Shown here one piece after another: positions 11,401 to 27,914 of a stretch of DNA of 64,000 nucleotides (the first letter of the stretch is position 1; every line of letters starts with the position of its first letter). The notes beneath the pieces were generated by a model. That model was not told the DNA's origin, searched no databases, and saw nothing but the letters and a program-made list of their open reading frames with translations. The DNA is taken from the NCBI RefSeq assembly GCF_051014685.1, contig NW_027479388.1, positions 1-64,000 of the forward strand. Direction: 5' to 3'. The position numbers and the translations under genes are program-made. This DNA comes from Ptiloglossa arizonensis (lineage: Eukaryota; Arthropoda; Insecta; Hymenoptera; Colletidae).

Positions 11401-13600
11401 CGTTATACGTTATACGATATACGTTATACGTTATACGTTATACGTTATACGTTATACGTTATACGTTATACGTTATACGTTATACGTTATACGTTATACG
11501 TTATACGTTATACGTTATACGTTATACGTTATACGTTATACGTTATACGTTATTCGTTATACGTTCTTCGTTATACGTTATTCGTTATACGTTCTTCGTT
11601 ACACGTTATACGTTATACGTTATGCGTTATACGTTTTACGTTATTCGTTATACGTTATACGTTATACGTTATTCTTTATACGTTATACGTTATACGTTAT
11701 TCTTTATACGTCATACGTTATACGTTTTACGATATACGTTGTACGTTATACGTTATACGTTATACGGTATACGTTATACGTTATACGTTATACGTTATAC
11801 GTTATACGTTATACGTTATACGTTATACGTTCTTCGTTACACGTTATACGTTATACGTTATGCGTTATACGTTATACGTTATGCGTTACACGTTATACGT
11901 TTTACGTTATTCGTTATACGTTATACGTTATACGTTATTCTTTATACGTTATACGTTATACATTATTCTTTATACGTCATACGTTATACGTTTTACGATA
12001 TACGTTATAAGTTATACGTTATACGTTATACGGTATACGTTATACGTTATACGTTATACGTTTTACGATATACGTTATACGTTATACGTTCTACGTTATA
12101 CAATATACCTTATACGTTATTCGTTATACGTTCTTCGTTACACGTTATACGTTATACTTTATGCGTTATACGTTATACGTTTTACGTTATTCGTTATAAG
12201 TTATACGTTATACGTTATTCTTTATACGTTATACGTTATACGTTATTCTTTATACGTCATACGTTATACGTTATACGTTTTACGATATACGTTATAAGTT
12301 ATACGTTATACGTTATACGGTATACGTTATACGTTATACGTCATAGGTTATACGTTATACGTTATACGTTATACGTTATACGTTTTACGTTATACGTTAT
12401 TCGTTATACGTTATACGTTATACGTTATACGTTATACGTTATACGTTATACGTTATACGATATACGTTATACGTTATACGTTATACGTTATACGTCATAG
12501 GTTATACGTTATACGTTATTCTTTATGCGTTATACGTTATACGATATACGTTATACGTTATACGTTATACGTTATACGTTATACGTTATACGTTATACGT
12601 TATACGTTATACGTTATACGTTAAACGTTATACGTTATACGTTATACATTTTACGATATACGTTATACGTTATACGTTATTCGTTACACGTTATACGTTA
12701 TACGTTATGCGTTATACGTTTTACGTTATTCGTTATACGTTATACGTTATACGTTATTCTTTATACGTTATATGTTATACGTTATTCTTTATACGTCATA
12801 CGTTATACGTTTTACGATATACGTTATACGTCATACGGTATACGTTATACGTTATACGTCATAGGTTATACGTTATACGTTATACGTTATACGTTATACG
12901 TTTTACGTTATACGTTATTCGTTATACGTTATACGTTATACGTTATACGTTATACGTTATACGTTATACGTTATACGATATACGTTATACGTTATACGTT
13001 ATACGTTATACGTCATAGGTTATACGTTATACGTTATTCTTTATGCGTTATACGTTATACGATATACGTTATACGTTATACGTTATACGTTATACGTTAT
13101 ACGTTATACGTTATACGTTATACGTTATACGTTATACGTTAAACGTTATACGTTATACGTTATACATTTTACGATATACGTTATACGTTATACGTTATTC
13201 GTTATACGTTCTTCGTTACACGTTATACGTTATACGTTATGCGTTATACGTTTTACGTTATTCGTTATACGTTATACGTTATACGTTATTCTTTATACGT
13301 TATACGTTATACGTTATTCTTTATACGTCATACGTTATACGTTTTACGATATACGTTATACGTCATAGGTTATACGTTATACGTTATACGTTATACGTTA
13401 TACGTTTTACGTTATACGTTATTCGTTATACGTTATACGTTATACGTTATACGTTATACGTTATACGTTATTCTTTATACGTTATACGTTATACGTTATT
13501 CTTTATACGTCATACGTTATACGTTTTACGATATACGTTATACGTCATAGGTTATACGTTATACGTTATTCTTTATGCGTTATACGTTATACGATATACG
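5411..13600 (+). repeat. Tandem duplication of a ~4.19-kb satellite block
   Basis: The pattern of variant heptamers in 5411-9589 recurs in order from 9590 to about 13600. The offset is 4179 bp (597 units) up to about 5732 and 4186 bp (598 units) from about 5775 onwards, so one canonical unit was gained between. Landmarks: TTATAGG at 5411 and 9590, TAATACG at 5565 and 9744, TTCTACA at 5726 and 9905, TTCTACG at 5775 and 9961. Only isolated substitutions separate the copies (for example a TTATATG near 12770 and an altered heptamer near 9403). The right edge, where the copies diverge, is approximate. Confidence 0.85.
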
Positions 13601-16600
13601 TTATACGTTATACGTTATACGTTATACGTTATACGTTATACGTTATACGTTATACGTTATACGTTATACGTTATACGTTATACGTTATACGTTATACGTT
13701 ATACGTTATACGTTATTCGTTATACGTTCTTCGTTATACGTTATTCGTTATACGTTCTTCGTTACACGTTATACGTTATACGTTATGCGTTATACGTTTT
13801 ACGTTTTACGTTATTCGTTATACGTTATACGTTATACGTTATTCTTTATACGTTATACGTTATACGTTATTCTTTATACGTCATACGTTATACGTTTTAC
13901 GATATACGTTATACGTCATAGGTTATACGTTATACGTTATACGTTATACGTTATACGTCTTACGTTATACGTTATTCGTTATACGTTATACGTTATACGT
14001 TATACGTTATACGTTATACGTTATACGTTATACGATATATGTTATACGTTATACGTTATACGTTATACGTTATACGTTATTCTTTATACGTTATACGTTA
14101 TACGTTCTTCGTTACACGTTATACGTTATACGTTATGCGTTATACGTTATACGTTATGCGTTACACGTTATACGTTTTACGTTATTCGTTATACGTTATA
14201 CGTTATACGTTATACGTTATTCTTTATACGTTATACGTTATACGTTATTCTTTATACGTCATACGTTATACGTTTTACGATATACGTTATAAGTTATACG
14301 TTATACGTTATACGGTATACGTTATACGTTATACGTTATACGTTGTACGTTATACGTTATACGTTAAACGGTATACGTTATACGTTATACGTTATACGTT
14401 ATACGTTATACGTTATACGTTATACGTTATACGTTTTACGATATACGTTATACGTTATACGTTATACGTTCTACGTTATACGTTATACGTTATACGTTAT
14501 ACGTTATTCGTTATACGTTCTTCGTTACACGTTATACGTTATACGTTATGCGTTATACGTTTTACGTTATTCGTTTTACGTTATACGTTATTCGTTATAC
14601 GTTATACGTTAGTCGTTATACGTTATACGTTATACGTTATACGTTATACGTTATACGTTATACGTTAAACGTTATACGTTATACGTTATACATTTTACGA
14701 TATACGTTATACGTTATACGTTCTACGTTATACGTAATATGTAATGCGTCATACGTTTTACTTTATTCGTTATACGTTATACGTTATACGTTATACGTTA
14801 TACGTTATACGTTAAACGTAATATGTAATGCGTCATACGTTTTACGTTATTCGTTATACGTTATACGTTATACGTTATACGTTATACGTTATACGTTATA
14901 CGTTATACGTTATACGTTATACGTTATACGTAATACGTTATACGTTTTACGTTATACGTTATACGTTATACGTTATACGTTATACGTTATACGTTATACG
15001 TTATACGTTATACGTTATACGTTATACATTTTACGATATACGTTATACGTTATACGTTCTACGTTATACGTAATATGTAATGCGTCATACGTTTTACGTT
15101 ATTCGTTATACGTTATACGTTATACGTTATACGTTATACGTTATTCGTTATACGTTATACGTTATACGTTATTCTTTATACGTTATACGTTATACGTTAT
15201 TCTTTATACGTCATACGTTATACGTTTTACGATATACGTTGTACGTTATACGTTATACGTTATACGTTATACGATATACGTTATACGTTATTCGTTATAC
15301 GTGCTTCGTTACACGTTATACGTTATACGTTATGCGTTATACGTTTTACGTTATTCGTTATACGTTATACGTTATACGTTATTCTTTATACGTTATACGT
15401 TATACGTTATTCTTTATACGTTATACGTTATACGTTATTCTTTATACGTCATACGTTATACGTTTTACGATATACGTTGTACGTTATACGTTATACGTTA
15501 TACGGTATACGTTATACGTTATACGTTATACGTTATACGTTATACGTTATACGTTATACGTTATACGTTATACTTTCTACGTTATACGATATACGTTATA
15601 CGTGATTCGTTATACGTTCTTCGTTACACGTTATACGTTATACGTTATGCGTTATACGTTTTACGTTATTCGTTATACGTTATACGTTATACGTTATTCT
15701 TTATACGTTATACGTTATACGTTATTCTTTATACGTCATACGTTATACGTTTTACGATATACGTTGTACGTTATACGTTATACGTTATACGGTATACGTT
15801 ATACGTTATACGTTATACGTTATACGTTATACGTTATACGTTATACGTTATACGTTCTTCGTTACACGTTATACGTTATACGTTATGCGTTATACGTTAT
15901 ACGTTATGCGTTACACGTTATACGTTTTACGTTATTCGTTATACGTTATACGTTATATGTTATTCTTTATACGTTATACGTTATACATTATTCTTTATAC
16001 GTCATACGTTATACGTTTTACGATATACGTTATAAGTTATACGTTATACGTTATACGGTATACGTTATACGTTATACGTTATACGTTTTACGATATACGT
16101 TATACGTTATACGTTCTACGTTATACAATATACCTTATACGTTATTCGTTATACGTTCTTCGTTACACGTTATACGTTATACTTTATGCGTTATACGTTA
16201 TACGTTTTACGTTATTCGTTATAAGTTATACGTTATACGTTATTCTTTATACGTTATACGTTATACGTTATTCTTTATACGTCATACGTTATACGTTATA
16301 CGTTTTACGATATACGTTATAAGTTATACGTTATACGTTATACGGTATACGTTATACGTTATACGTCATAGGTTATACGTTATACGTTATACGTTATACG
16401 TTATACGTTTTACGTTATACGTTATTCGTTATACGTTATACGTTATACGTAATACGTTATACGTTATACGTTATACGTTATACGATATACGTTATACGTT
16501 ATACGTTATACGTTATACGTCATAGGTTATACGTTATACGTTATTCTTTATGCGTTATACGTTATACGATATACGTTATACGTTATACGTTATACGTTAT

Positions 16601-19600
16601 ACGTTATACGTTATACGTTATACGTTATACGTTATACGTTATACGTTAAACGTTATACGTTATACGTTATACATTTTACGATATACGTTATACGTTATAC
16701 GTTATTCGTTATACGTTCTTCGTTACACGTTATACGTTATACGTTATGCGTTATACGTTTTACGTTATTCGTTATACGTTATACGTTATACGTTATTCTT
16801 TATACGTTATACGTTATACGTTATTCTTTATACGTCATACGTTATACGTTTTACGATATACGTTATACGTCATAGGTTATACGTTATACGTTATACGTTA
16901 TACGTTATACGTTTTACGTTATACGTTATTCGTTATACGTTATACGTTATACGTTATACGTTATACGTTATACGTTATACGTTATTCTTTATACGTTATA
17001 CGTTATACGTTATTCTTTATACGTCATACGTTATACGTTTTACGATATACGTTATACGTCATAGGTTATACGTTATACGTTATTCTTTATGCGTTATACG
17101 TTATACGATATACGTTATACGTTATACGTTATACGTTATACGTTATACGTTATACGTTATACGTTATACGTTATACGTTATACGTTATACGTTATACGTT
17201 ATACGTTATACGTTATACGTTATACGTTATACGTTATACGTTATTCGTTATACGTTCTTCGTTATACGTTATTCGTTATACGTTCTTCGTTACACGTTAT
17301 ACGTTATACGTTATGCGTTATACGTTTTACGTTTTACGTTATTCGTTATACGTTATACGTTATACGTTATTCTTTATACGTTATACGTTATACGTTATTC
17401 TTTATACGTCATACGTTATACGTTTTACGATATACGTTATACGTCATAGGTTATACGTTATACGTTATACGTTATACGTTATACGTCTTACGTTATACGT
17501 TATTCGTTATACGTTATACGTTATACGTTATACGTTATACGTTATACGTTATACGTTATACGATATATGTTATACGTTATACGTTATACGTTATACGTTA
17601 TTCTTTATACGTTATACGTTATACGTTCTTCGTTACACGTTATACGTTATACGTTATGCGTTATACGTTATACGTTATGCGTTGCACGTTATACGTTTTA
17701 CGTTATTCGTTATACGTTATACGTTATACGTTATTCTTTATACGTTATACGTTATACGTTATTCTTTATACGTCATACGTTATACGTTTTACGATATACG
17801 TTATACGTCATAGGTTATACGTTATACGTTATTCTTTATGCGTTATACGTTATACGATATACGTTATACGTTATACGTTATACGTTATACGTTATACGTT
17901 ATACGTTATACGTTATACGTTATACGTTATACGTTATACGTTATACGTTATACGTTATACGTTATACGTTATACGTTATACGTTATACGTTATACGTTAT
18001 ACGTTATTCTTTATACGTTATACGTTATACGTTCTTCGTTACACGTTATACGTTATACGTTATGCGTTATACGTTATACGTTATGCGTTGCACGTTATAC
18101 GTTATACGTTATACGGTATACGTTATACGTTATACGTTATACGTTGTACGTTATACGTTATACGTTAAACGGTATACGTTATACGTTATACGTTATACGT
18201 TATACGTTATACGTTATACGTTATACGTTATACGTTTTACGATATACGTTATACGTTATACGTTCTACGTTATACGTTATACGTTATACGTTATTCGTTA
18301 TACGTTCTTCGTTACACGTTATACGTTATACGTTATGCGTTATACGTTTTACGTTATTCGTTTTACGTTATACGTTATTCGTTATACGTTATACGTTATA
18401 CGTTATACGTTATACGTTATACGTTATACGTTATACGTTATACGTTATACGTTAAACGTTATACGTTATACGTTATACATTTTACGATATACGTTATACG
18501 TTATACGTTCTACGTTATACGTAATATGTAATGCGTCATACGTTTTACTTTATTCGTTATACGTTATACGTTATACGTTATACGTTATACGTTATACGTT
18601 ATACGTAATATGTAATGCGTCATACGTTTTACGTTATTCGTTATACGTTATACGTTATACGTTATACGTTATACGTTATACGTTATACGTTATACGTTAT
18701 ACGTTATACGTTATACGTAATACGTTATACGTTTTACGTTATACGTTATACGTTATACGTTATACGTTATACGTTATACGTTATACGTTATACGTTATAC
18801 GTTATACGTTATACGTTATACATTTTACGATATACGTTATACGTTATACGTTCTACGTTATACGTAATATGTAATGCGTCATACGTTTTACGTTATTCGT
18901 TATACGTTATACGTTATACGTTATACGTTATACGTTATTCGTTATACGTTATACGTTATACGTTATTCTTTATACGTTATACGTTATACGTTATTCTTTA
19001 TACGTCATACGTTATACGTTTTACGATATACGTTGTACGTTATACGTTATACGTTATACGATATACGTTATACGTTATTCGTTATACGTGCTTCGTTACA
19101 CGTTATACGTTATACGTTATGCGTTATACGTTTTACGTTATTCGTTATACGTTATACGTTATACGTTATTCTTTATACGTTATACGTTATACGTTATTCT
19201 TTATACGTTATACGTTATACGTTATTCTTTATACGTCATACGTTATACGTTTTACGATATACGTTGTACGTTATACGTTATACGTTATACGGTATACGTT
19301 ATACGTTATACGTTATACGTTATACGTTATACGTTATACTTTATACGTTATACGTTATACGTTCTACGTTATACGATATACGTTATACGTGATTCGTTAT
19401 ACGTTCTTCGTTACACGTTATACGTTATACGTTATGCGTTATACGTTTTACGTTATTCGTTATACGTTATACGTTATACGTTATTCTTTATACGTTATAC
19501 GTTATACGTTATTCTTTATACGTCATACGTTATACGTTTTACGATATACGTTGTACGTTATACGTTATACGTTATACGGTATACGTTATACGTTATACGT

Positions 19601-20340
19601 TATACGTTATACGTTATACGTTATACGTTATACGTTATACGTTCTTCGTTACACGTTATACGTTATACGTTATGCGTTATACGTTATACGTTATGCGTTA
19701 CACGTTATACGTTTTACGTTATTCGTTATACGTTATACGTTATACGTTATTCTTTATACGTTATACGTTATACATTATTCTTTATACGTCATACGTTATA
19801 CGTTTTACGATATACGTTATAAGTTATACGTTATACGTTATACGGTATACGTTATACGTTATACGTTATACGTTTTACGATATACGTTATACGTTATACG
19901 TTATACGTTCTACGTTATACAATATACCTTATACGTTATTCGTTATACGTTCTTCGTTACACGTTATACGTTATACTTTATGCGTTATACGTTATACGTT
20001 TTACGTTATTCGTTATAAGTTATACGTTATACGTTATTCTTTATACGTTATACGTTATACGTTATTCTTTATACGTCATACGTTATACGTTATACGTTTT
20101 ACGATATACGTTATAAGTTATACGTTATACGTTATACGGTATACGTTATACGTTATACGTCATAGGTTATACGTTATACGTTATACGTTATACGTTATAC
20201 GTTTTACGTTATACGTTATTCGTTATACGTTATACGTTATACGTTATACGTTATACGTTATACGTTATACGTTATACGTTATACGATATACGTTATACGT
20301 TATACGTTATACGTTATACGTCATAGGTTATACGTTATAC
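13043..20340 (+). repeat. Paired ~3.5-3.8-kb satellite blocks
   Basis: The series of variant heptamers starting near 13043 repeats from near 16550 (offset about 3507, rising to 3528 near 14039/17567 and about 3787-3794 for 14828-15885 against 18615-19672). All of these are multiples of 7. The changing offset shows that whole groups of heptamers were gained or lost inside one copy. The segment first introduces the TAATATG, TAATGCG cassette (near 14735), which is absent before it. Edges were judged by eye. Confidence 0.7.
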
Positions 20341-20350
20341 GTTATTCTTT

Positions 20351-22850
20351 ATGCGTTATACGTTATACGATATACGTTATACGTTATACGTTATACGTTA
20401 TACGTTATACGTTATACGTTATACGTTATACGTTATACGTTATACGTTATACGTTAAACGTTATACGTTATACGTTATACATTTTACGATATACGTTATA
20501 CGTTATACGTTATTCGTTATACGTTCTTCGTTACACGTTATACGTTATACGTTATGCGTTATACGTTTTACGTTATTCGTTATACGTTATACGTTATACG
20601 TTATTCTTTATACGTTATACGTTATACGTTATTCTTTATACGTCATACGTTATACGTTTTACGATATACGTTATACGTCATAGGTTATACGTTATACGTT
20701 ATACGTTATACGTTATACGTTTTACGTTATACGTTATTCGTTATACGTTATACGTTATACGTTATACGTTATACGTTATACGTTATTCTTTATACGTTAT
20801 ACGTTATACGTTATTCTTTATACGTCATACGTTATACGTTTTACGATATACGTTATACGTCATAGGTTATACGTTATACGTTATTCTTTATGCGTTATAC
20901 GTTATACGATATACGTTATACGTTATACGTTATACGTTATACGTTATACGTTATACGTTATACGTTATACGTTATACGTTATACGTTATACGTTATACGT
21001 TATACGTTATACGTTATACGTTATACGTTATACGTTATACGTTATACGTTATTCGTTATACGTTCTTCGTTATACGTTATTCGTTATACGTTCTTCGTTA
21101 CACGTTATACGTTATACGTTATGCGTTACACGTTTTACGTTATTCGTTATACGTTATACGTTATACGTTATTCTTTATACGTTATACGTTATACGTTATA
21201 CGTTATTCTTTATACGTCATACGTTATACGTTTTACGATATACGTTGTACGTTATACGTTATACGTTATACGGTATACGTTATACGTTATACGTTATACG
21301 TTATACGTTATACGTTATACGTTATACGTTATACGTTCTTCGTTACACGTTATACGTTATACGTTATGCGTTATACGTTATACGTTATGCGTTACACGTT
21401 ATACGTTTTACGTTATTCGTTATACGTTATACGTTATACGTTATTCTTTATACGTTATACGTTATACATTATTCTTTATACGTCATACGTTATACGTTTT
21501 ACGATATACGTTATAAGTTATACGTTATACGTTATACGGTATACGTTATACGTTATACGTTATACGTTTTACGATATACGTTATACGTTATACGTTCTAC
21601 GTTATACAATATACCTTATACGTTATTCGTTATACGTTCTTCGTTACACGTTATACGTTATACTTTATGCGTTATACGTTATACGTTTTACGTTATTCGT
21701 TATAAGTTATACGTTATACGTTATTCTTTATACGTTATACGTTATACGTTATTGTTTATACGTCATACGTTATACGTTATACGTTTTACGATATACGTTA
21801 TAAGTTATACGTTATACGCTATACGGTATACGTTATACGTTATACGTCATAGGTTATACGTTATACGTTATACGTTATACGTTATACGTTTTACGTTATA
21901 CGTTATTCGTTATACGTTATACGTTATACGTTATACGTTATACGTTATACGTTATACGTTATACGATATACGTTATACGTTATACGTTATACGTTATACG
22001 TTATACGTCATAGGTTATACGTTATACGTTATTCTTTATGCGTTATACGTTATACGATATACGTTATACGTTATACGTTATACGTTATACGTTATACGTT
22101 ATACGTTATACGTTATACGTTATACGTTATACGTTAAACGTTATACGTTATACGTTATACATTTTACGATATACGTTATACGTTATACGTTATTCGTTAT
22201 ACGTTCTTCGTTACACGTTATACGTTATACGTTATGCGTTATACGTTTTACGTTATTCGTTATACGTTATACGTTATACGTTATTCTTTATACGTTATAC
22301 GTTATACGTTATTCTTTATACGTCATACGTTATACGTTTTACGATATACGTTATACGTCATAGGTTATACGTTATACGTTATACGTTATACGTTATACGT
22401 TTTACGTTATACGTTATTCGTTATACGTTATACGTTATACGTTATACGTTATACGTTATACGTTATTCTTTATACGTTATACGTTATACGTTATTCTTTA
22501 TACGTCATACGTTATACGTTTTACGATATACGTTATACGTCATAGGTTATACGTTATACGTTATTCTTTATGCGTTATACGTTATACGATATACGTTATA
22601 CGTTATACGTTATACGTTATACGTTATACGTTATACGTTATACGTTATACGTTATACGTTATACGTTATACGTTATACGTTATACGTTATACGTTATACG
22701 TTATACGTTATACGTTATACGTTATACGTTATTCGTTATACGTTCTTCGTTATACGTTATTCGTTATACGTTCTTCGTTACACGTTATACGTTATACGTT
22801 ATGCGTTATACGTTTTACGTTATTCGTTATACGTTATACGTTATACGTTA
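20351..22850 (+). repeat. Tandem ~1.68-kb satellite duplication
   Basis: Heptamer landmarks at 20554 and 20890 reappear at 22234 and 22570, an offset of 1680 bp (240 units), with the start near 20351 matching 22038 (1687 bp). The pair continues the cassette family of the preceding blocks. The right limit is approximate. Confidence 0.65.
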
Positions 22851-25800
22851 TTCTTTATACGTTATACGTTATACGTTATTCTTTATACGTCATACGTTAT
22901 ACGTTTTACGATATACGTTATACGTCATAGGTTATACGTTATACGTTATACGTTATACGTTATACGTCTTACGTTATACGTTATTCGTTATACGTTATAC
23001 GTTATACGTTATACGTTATACGTTATACGTTATACGTTATACGATATATGTTATACGTTATACGTTATACGTTATACGTTATTCTTTATACGTTATACGT
23101 TATACGTTCTTCGTTACACGTTATACGTTATACGTTATGCGTTATACGTTATACGTTATGCGTTACGCGTTATACGTTTTACGTTATTCGTTATACGTTA
23201 TACGTTATACGTTATACGTTATACATTTTACGATATACGTTATACGTTATACGTTCTACGTTATACGTAATATGTAATGCGTCATACGTTTTACGTTATT
23301 CGTTATACGTTATACGTTTTACGTTATACGTTATTCGTTATACGTTATACGTTATACGTTATACGTTATACGTTATACGTTATTCTTTATACGTTATACG
23401 TTATACGTTATTCTTTAGACGTCATACGTTATACGTTTTACGATATACGTTATACGTCATAGGTTATACGTTATACGTTATTCTTTATGCGTTATACGTT
23501 ATACGATATACGTTATACGTTATACGTTATACGTTATACGTTATACGTTATACGTTATACGTTATACGTTATTCGTTATACGTTCTTCGTTACACGTTAT
23601 ACGTTATACGTTATGCGTTATACGTTTTACGTTATTCGTTTTACGTTATACGTTATTCGTTATACGTTATACGTTATACGTTATACGTTATACGTTATAC
23701 GTTATACGTTATACGTTATACGTTATACGTTATACGTTAAACGTTATACGTTATACGTTATACATTTTACGATATACGTTATACGTTATACGTTCTACGT
23801 TATACGTAATATGTAATGCGTCATACGTTTTACTTTATTCGTTATACGTTATACGTTATACGTTATACGTTATACGTTATACGTTATACGTAATATGTAA
23901 TGCGTCATACGTTTTACGTTATTCGTTATACGTTATACGTTATACGTTATACGTTATACGTTATACGTTATACGTTATACGTTATACGTTATACGTTATA
24001 CGTTATACGTAATACGTTATACGTTTTACGTTATACGTTATACGTTATACGTTATACGTTATACGTTATACGTTATACGTTATACGTTATACGTTATACG
24101 TTATACGTTATACATTTTACGATATACGTTATACGTTATACGTTCTACGTTATACGTAATATGTAATGCGTCATACGTTTTACGTTATTCGTTATACGTT
24201 ATACGTTATACGTTATACGTTATACGTTATTCGTTATACGTTATACGTTATACGTTATTCTTTATACGTTATACGTTATACGTTATTCTTTATACGTCAT
24301 ACGTTATACGTTTTACGATATACGTTGTACGTTATACGTTATACGTTATACGATATACGTTATTCGTTATTCGTTATACGTGCTTCGTTACACGTTATAC
24401 GTTATACGTTATGCGTTATACGTTTTACGTTATTCGTTATACGTTATACGTTATACGTTATTCTTTATACGTTATACGTTATACGTTATTCTTTATACGT
24501 CATACGTTATACGTTTTACGATATACGTTGTACGTTATACGTTATACGTTATACGGTATACGTTATACGTTATACGTTATACGTTATACGTTATACGTTA
24601 TACGTTATACGTTATACGTTATACGTTCTACGATATACGTTATACGTTATACGTTCTACGTTATACGATATACCTTATACGTTATTCGTTATACGTTCTT
24701 CGTTACACGTTATACGTTATACGTTATGCGTCATACGTTTTACGTTATTCGTTATACGTTATACGTTATACGTTATACGTTATACGTTATACGTTATACG
24801 TTATACGTTATACGTTATACGTTATACGTTATACGTTATACGTTATACGTTCTACGTTATACGATATACGTTATACGTTATTCGTTATACGTTCTTCGTT
24901 ACACGTTATACGTTATACGTTATGCGTTATACGTTATACGTTATGCGTTACACGTTATACGTTTTACGTTATTCGTTATACGTTATACGTTATACGTTAT
25001 TCTTTATACGTTATACGTTATACGTTATTCTTTATACGTCATACGTTATACGTTTTACGATATACGTTATAAGTTATACGTTATACGTTATACGGTATAC
25101 GTTATACGTTATACGTTATACGTTGTACGTTAAACGTTATACGTTCTACGTTATACGATATACGTTATACGTTATTCGTTATACGTTCTATGTTACACGG
25201 TATACGTTATACGTTATACGTTCTACGTTATACGATATACGTTATACGTTATTCGTTATACGTTCTTCGTTACACGTTATACGTTATACGTTATGCGTTA
25301 TACGTTTTACGTTATTCGTTATACGTTATACGTTATACGTTATACGTTATACGTTTTACGATATACGTTATACGTTATACGTTCTACGTTATACGTAATA
25401 TGTAATGCGTCATACGTTTTACGTTATTCGTTATACGTTATACGTTATACGTTATACGTTATACGTTATACGTTATACGTTATACGTTATACGTTATACG
25501 TAATACGTTATACGTTTTACGTTATACGTTATACGTTATACGTTATACGTTATACGTTATACGTTATAAGTTATACGTTATACATTTTACGATATACGTT
25601 ATACGTTATACGTTCTACGTTATACGTAATATGTAATGCGTCATACGTTTTACGTTATTCGTTATACGTTATACGTTATACGTTATACGTTATACGTTAT
25701 ACGTAATATGTAATGCGTCATACGTTTTACGTTATTCGTTATACGTTATACGTTATACGTTACACGTTATACGTTATACGTTATACGCCATACGTTATAC

Positions 25801-27813
25801 GTTATACGTAATACGTTATACGTTTTACGTTATACGTTATACGTTATACGTTATACGTTATACGTTATACGTTATACGTTATACATTTTACGATATACGT
25901 TATACGTTATACGTTCTACGTTATATGTAATATGTAATGCGTCATACGTTTTACGTTATTCGTTATACGTTATACGTTATACGTTACACGTTATACGTTA
26001 TACGTTATACGTTATACGTTATACGTTATACGTAATACGTTATACGTTATACGTTATACGTTATACGTTCTACGTTATACGATATACGTTATACGTTATT
26101 CGTTATACGTTCTTCGTTACACGTTATACGTTATACGTTATGCGTTATACGTTTTACGTTATTCGTTATACGTTATACGTTATACGTTATTCTTTATACG
26201 TTATACGTTATACGTTATTCTTTATACGTCATACGTTATACGTTTTACGATATACGTTATACGTCATAGGTTATACGTTATACGTTATACGTTATACGTT
26301 ATACGTTTTACGTTATACGTTATTCGTTATACGTTATACGTTATACGTTATACGTTATACGTTATACGTTATACGTTATACGTTATACGATATACGTTAT
26401 ACGTTATACGTTATACGTTATACGTTATTCTTTATACGTTATACGTTATACGTTCTTCGTTACACGTTATACGTTATACGTTATGCGTTATACGTTATAC
26501 GTTATGCGTTACACGATATACGTTTTACGTTATTCGTTATACGTTATACGTTATACGTTATTCTTTATACGTTATACGTTATACGTTATTCTTTATACGT
26601 CATACGTTATACGTTTTACGATACACGTTATAAGTTATACGTTATACGTTATACGGTATACGTTATACGTTATACGTTATACGTTGTACGTTATACGTTA
26701 TACGTTAAACGGTATACGTTATACGTTATACGTTATACGTTATACGTTATACGTTATACGTTATACGTTATTCGTTATACGTTCTTCGTTACACGTTATA
26801 CGTTATACGTTATGCGTTATACGTTTTACGTTATTCGTTATACGTTATACGTTATACGTTATACGTTATTCTTTATACGTTATACGTTATACGTTATTCT
26901 TTATACGTCATACGTTATACGTTTTACGATATACGTTATACGTCATAGGTTATACGTTATACGTTATTCTTTATGCGTTATACGTTATACGATATACGTT
27001 ACACGTTATACGTTATACGTTATACGTTATACGTTATACGTTATACGTTATACGTTATACGTTATACGTTATACGTTATACGTTATACGTTATACGTTAT
27101 ACGTTATACGTTATACGTTATACGTTATTCGTTATACGTTCTTCGTTATACGTTATTCGTTATACGTTATTCGTTACACGTTATACGTTATACGTTATAC
27201 GTTATACGTTTTACGTTATTCGTTATACGTTATACGTTACACGTTATTCTTTATACGTTATACGTTATACGTTATTCTTTATACGTCATACGTTATACGT
27301 TTTACGATATACGTTATACGTCATAGGTTATACGTTATACGTTATACGTTATACGTTATACGTCTTACGTTATACGTTATTCGTTATACGTTATACGTTA
27401 TACGTTATACGTTATACGTTATACGTTATACGTTATACGTTATACGATATATGTTATACGTTATACGTTATACGTTATACGTTATTCTTTATACGTTATA
27501 CGTTATACGTTCTTCGTTACACGTTATACGTTATACGTTATGCGTTATACGTTATACGTTATGCGTTACACGTTATACGTTTTACGTTATTCGTTATACG
27601 TTATACGTTATACGTTATTCTTTATACGTTATACGTTATACGTTATTCTTTATACGTCATACGTTATACGTTTTACGATATACGTTATAAGTTATACGTT
27701 ATACGTTATACGGTATACGTTATACGTTATACGTTATACGTTGTACGTTATACGTTATACGTTAAACGGTATACGTTATACGTTATACGTTATACGTTAT
27801 ACGTTATACGTTA

Positions 27814-27845
27814 TTTTTTTTTTTTTTTTTTTATTTTTTTTTTTT
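27814..27845 (-). other. Poly(A) tail of R1-type element (poly-T on + strand), copy 1
   Basis: Nineteen T, one A, then twelve T on the + strand. On the element strand this is twelve A, one T and nineteen A at the 3' end. Copy 2 has thirteen instead of twelve in the inner run and the same interrupting base, which supports common descent of the two islands. Confidence 0.9.
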
Positions 27846-27914
27846 ATTAACGTGGGGGAAATCTTCGAAAGACCCCCCCGCCGCCTGGGGAGGGGCGGGG
27901 GGAGTGTGGGATTC

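Larger units (their letters stand above)
4729..27813 (+). repeat. Heptamer satellite (TTATACG)n, first block, about 23 kb
   Basis: Uninterrupted head-to-tail array of a 7-bp unit, canonical TTATACG, in a single orientation. Variants differ mostly by one or two substitutions and almost always keep 7 bp (for example TTTTACG, TTATTCG, TTCTTCG, TTACACG, ATATACG, GTATACG, TTATGCG, TCATAGG, TTATTCT). Pure canonical runs of up to about 25 units occur (for example 5236-5410). Variants cluster into recurrent cassettes and larger duplications, listed separately. Each unit carries one CpG, the tetramers TATA and ACGT, and no stop codon in any + frame. That explains all the long forward open frames here. 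They are not proposed as genes. Confidence 0.98.
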
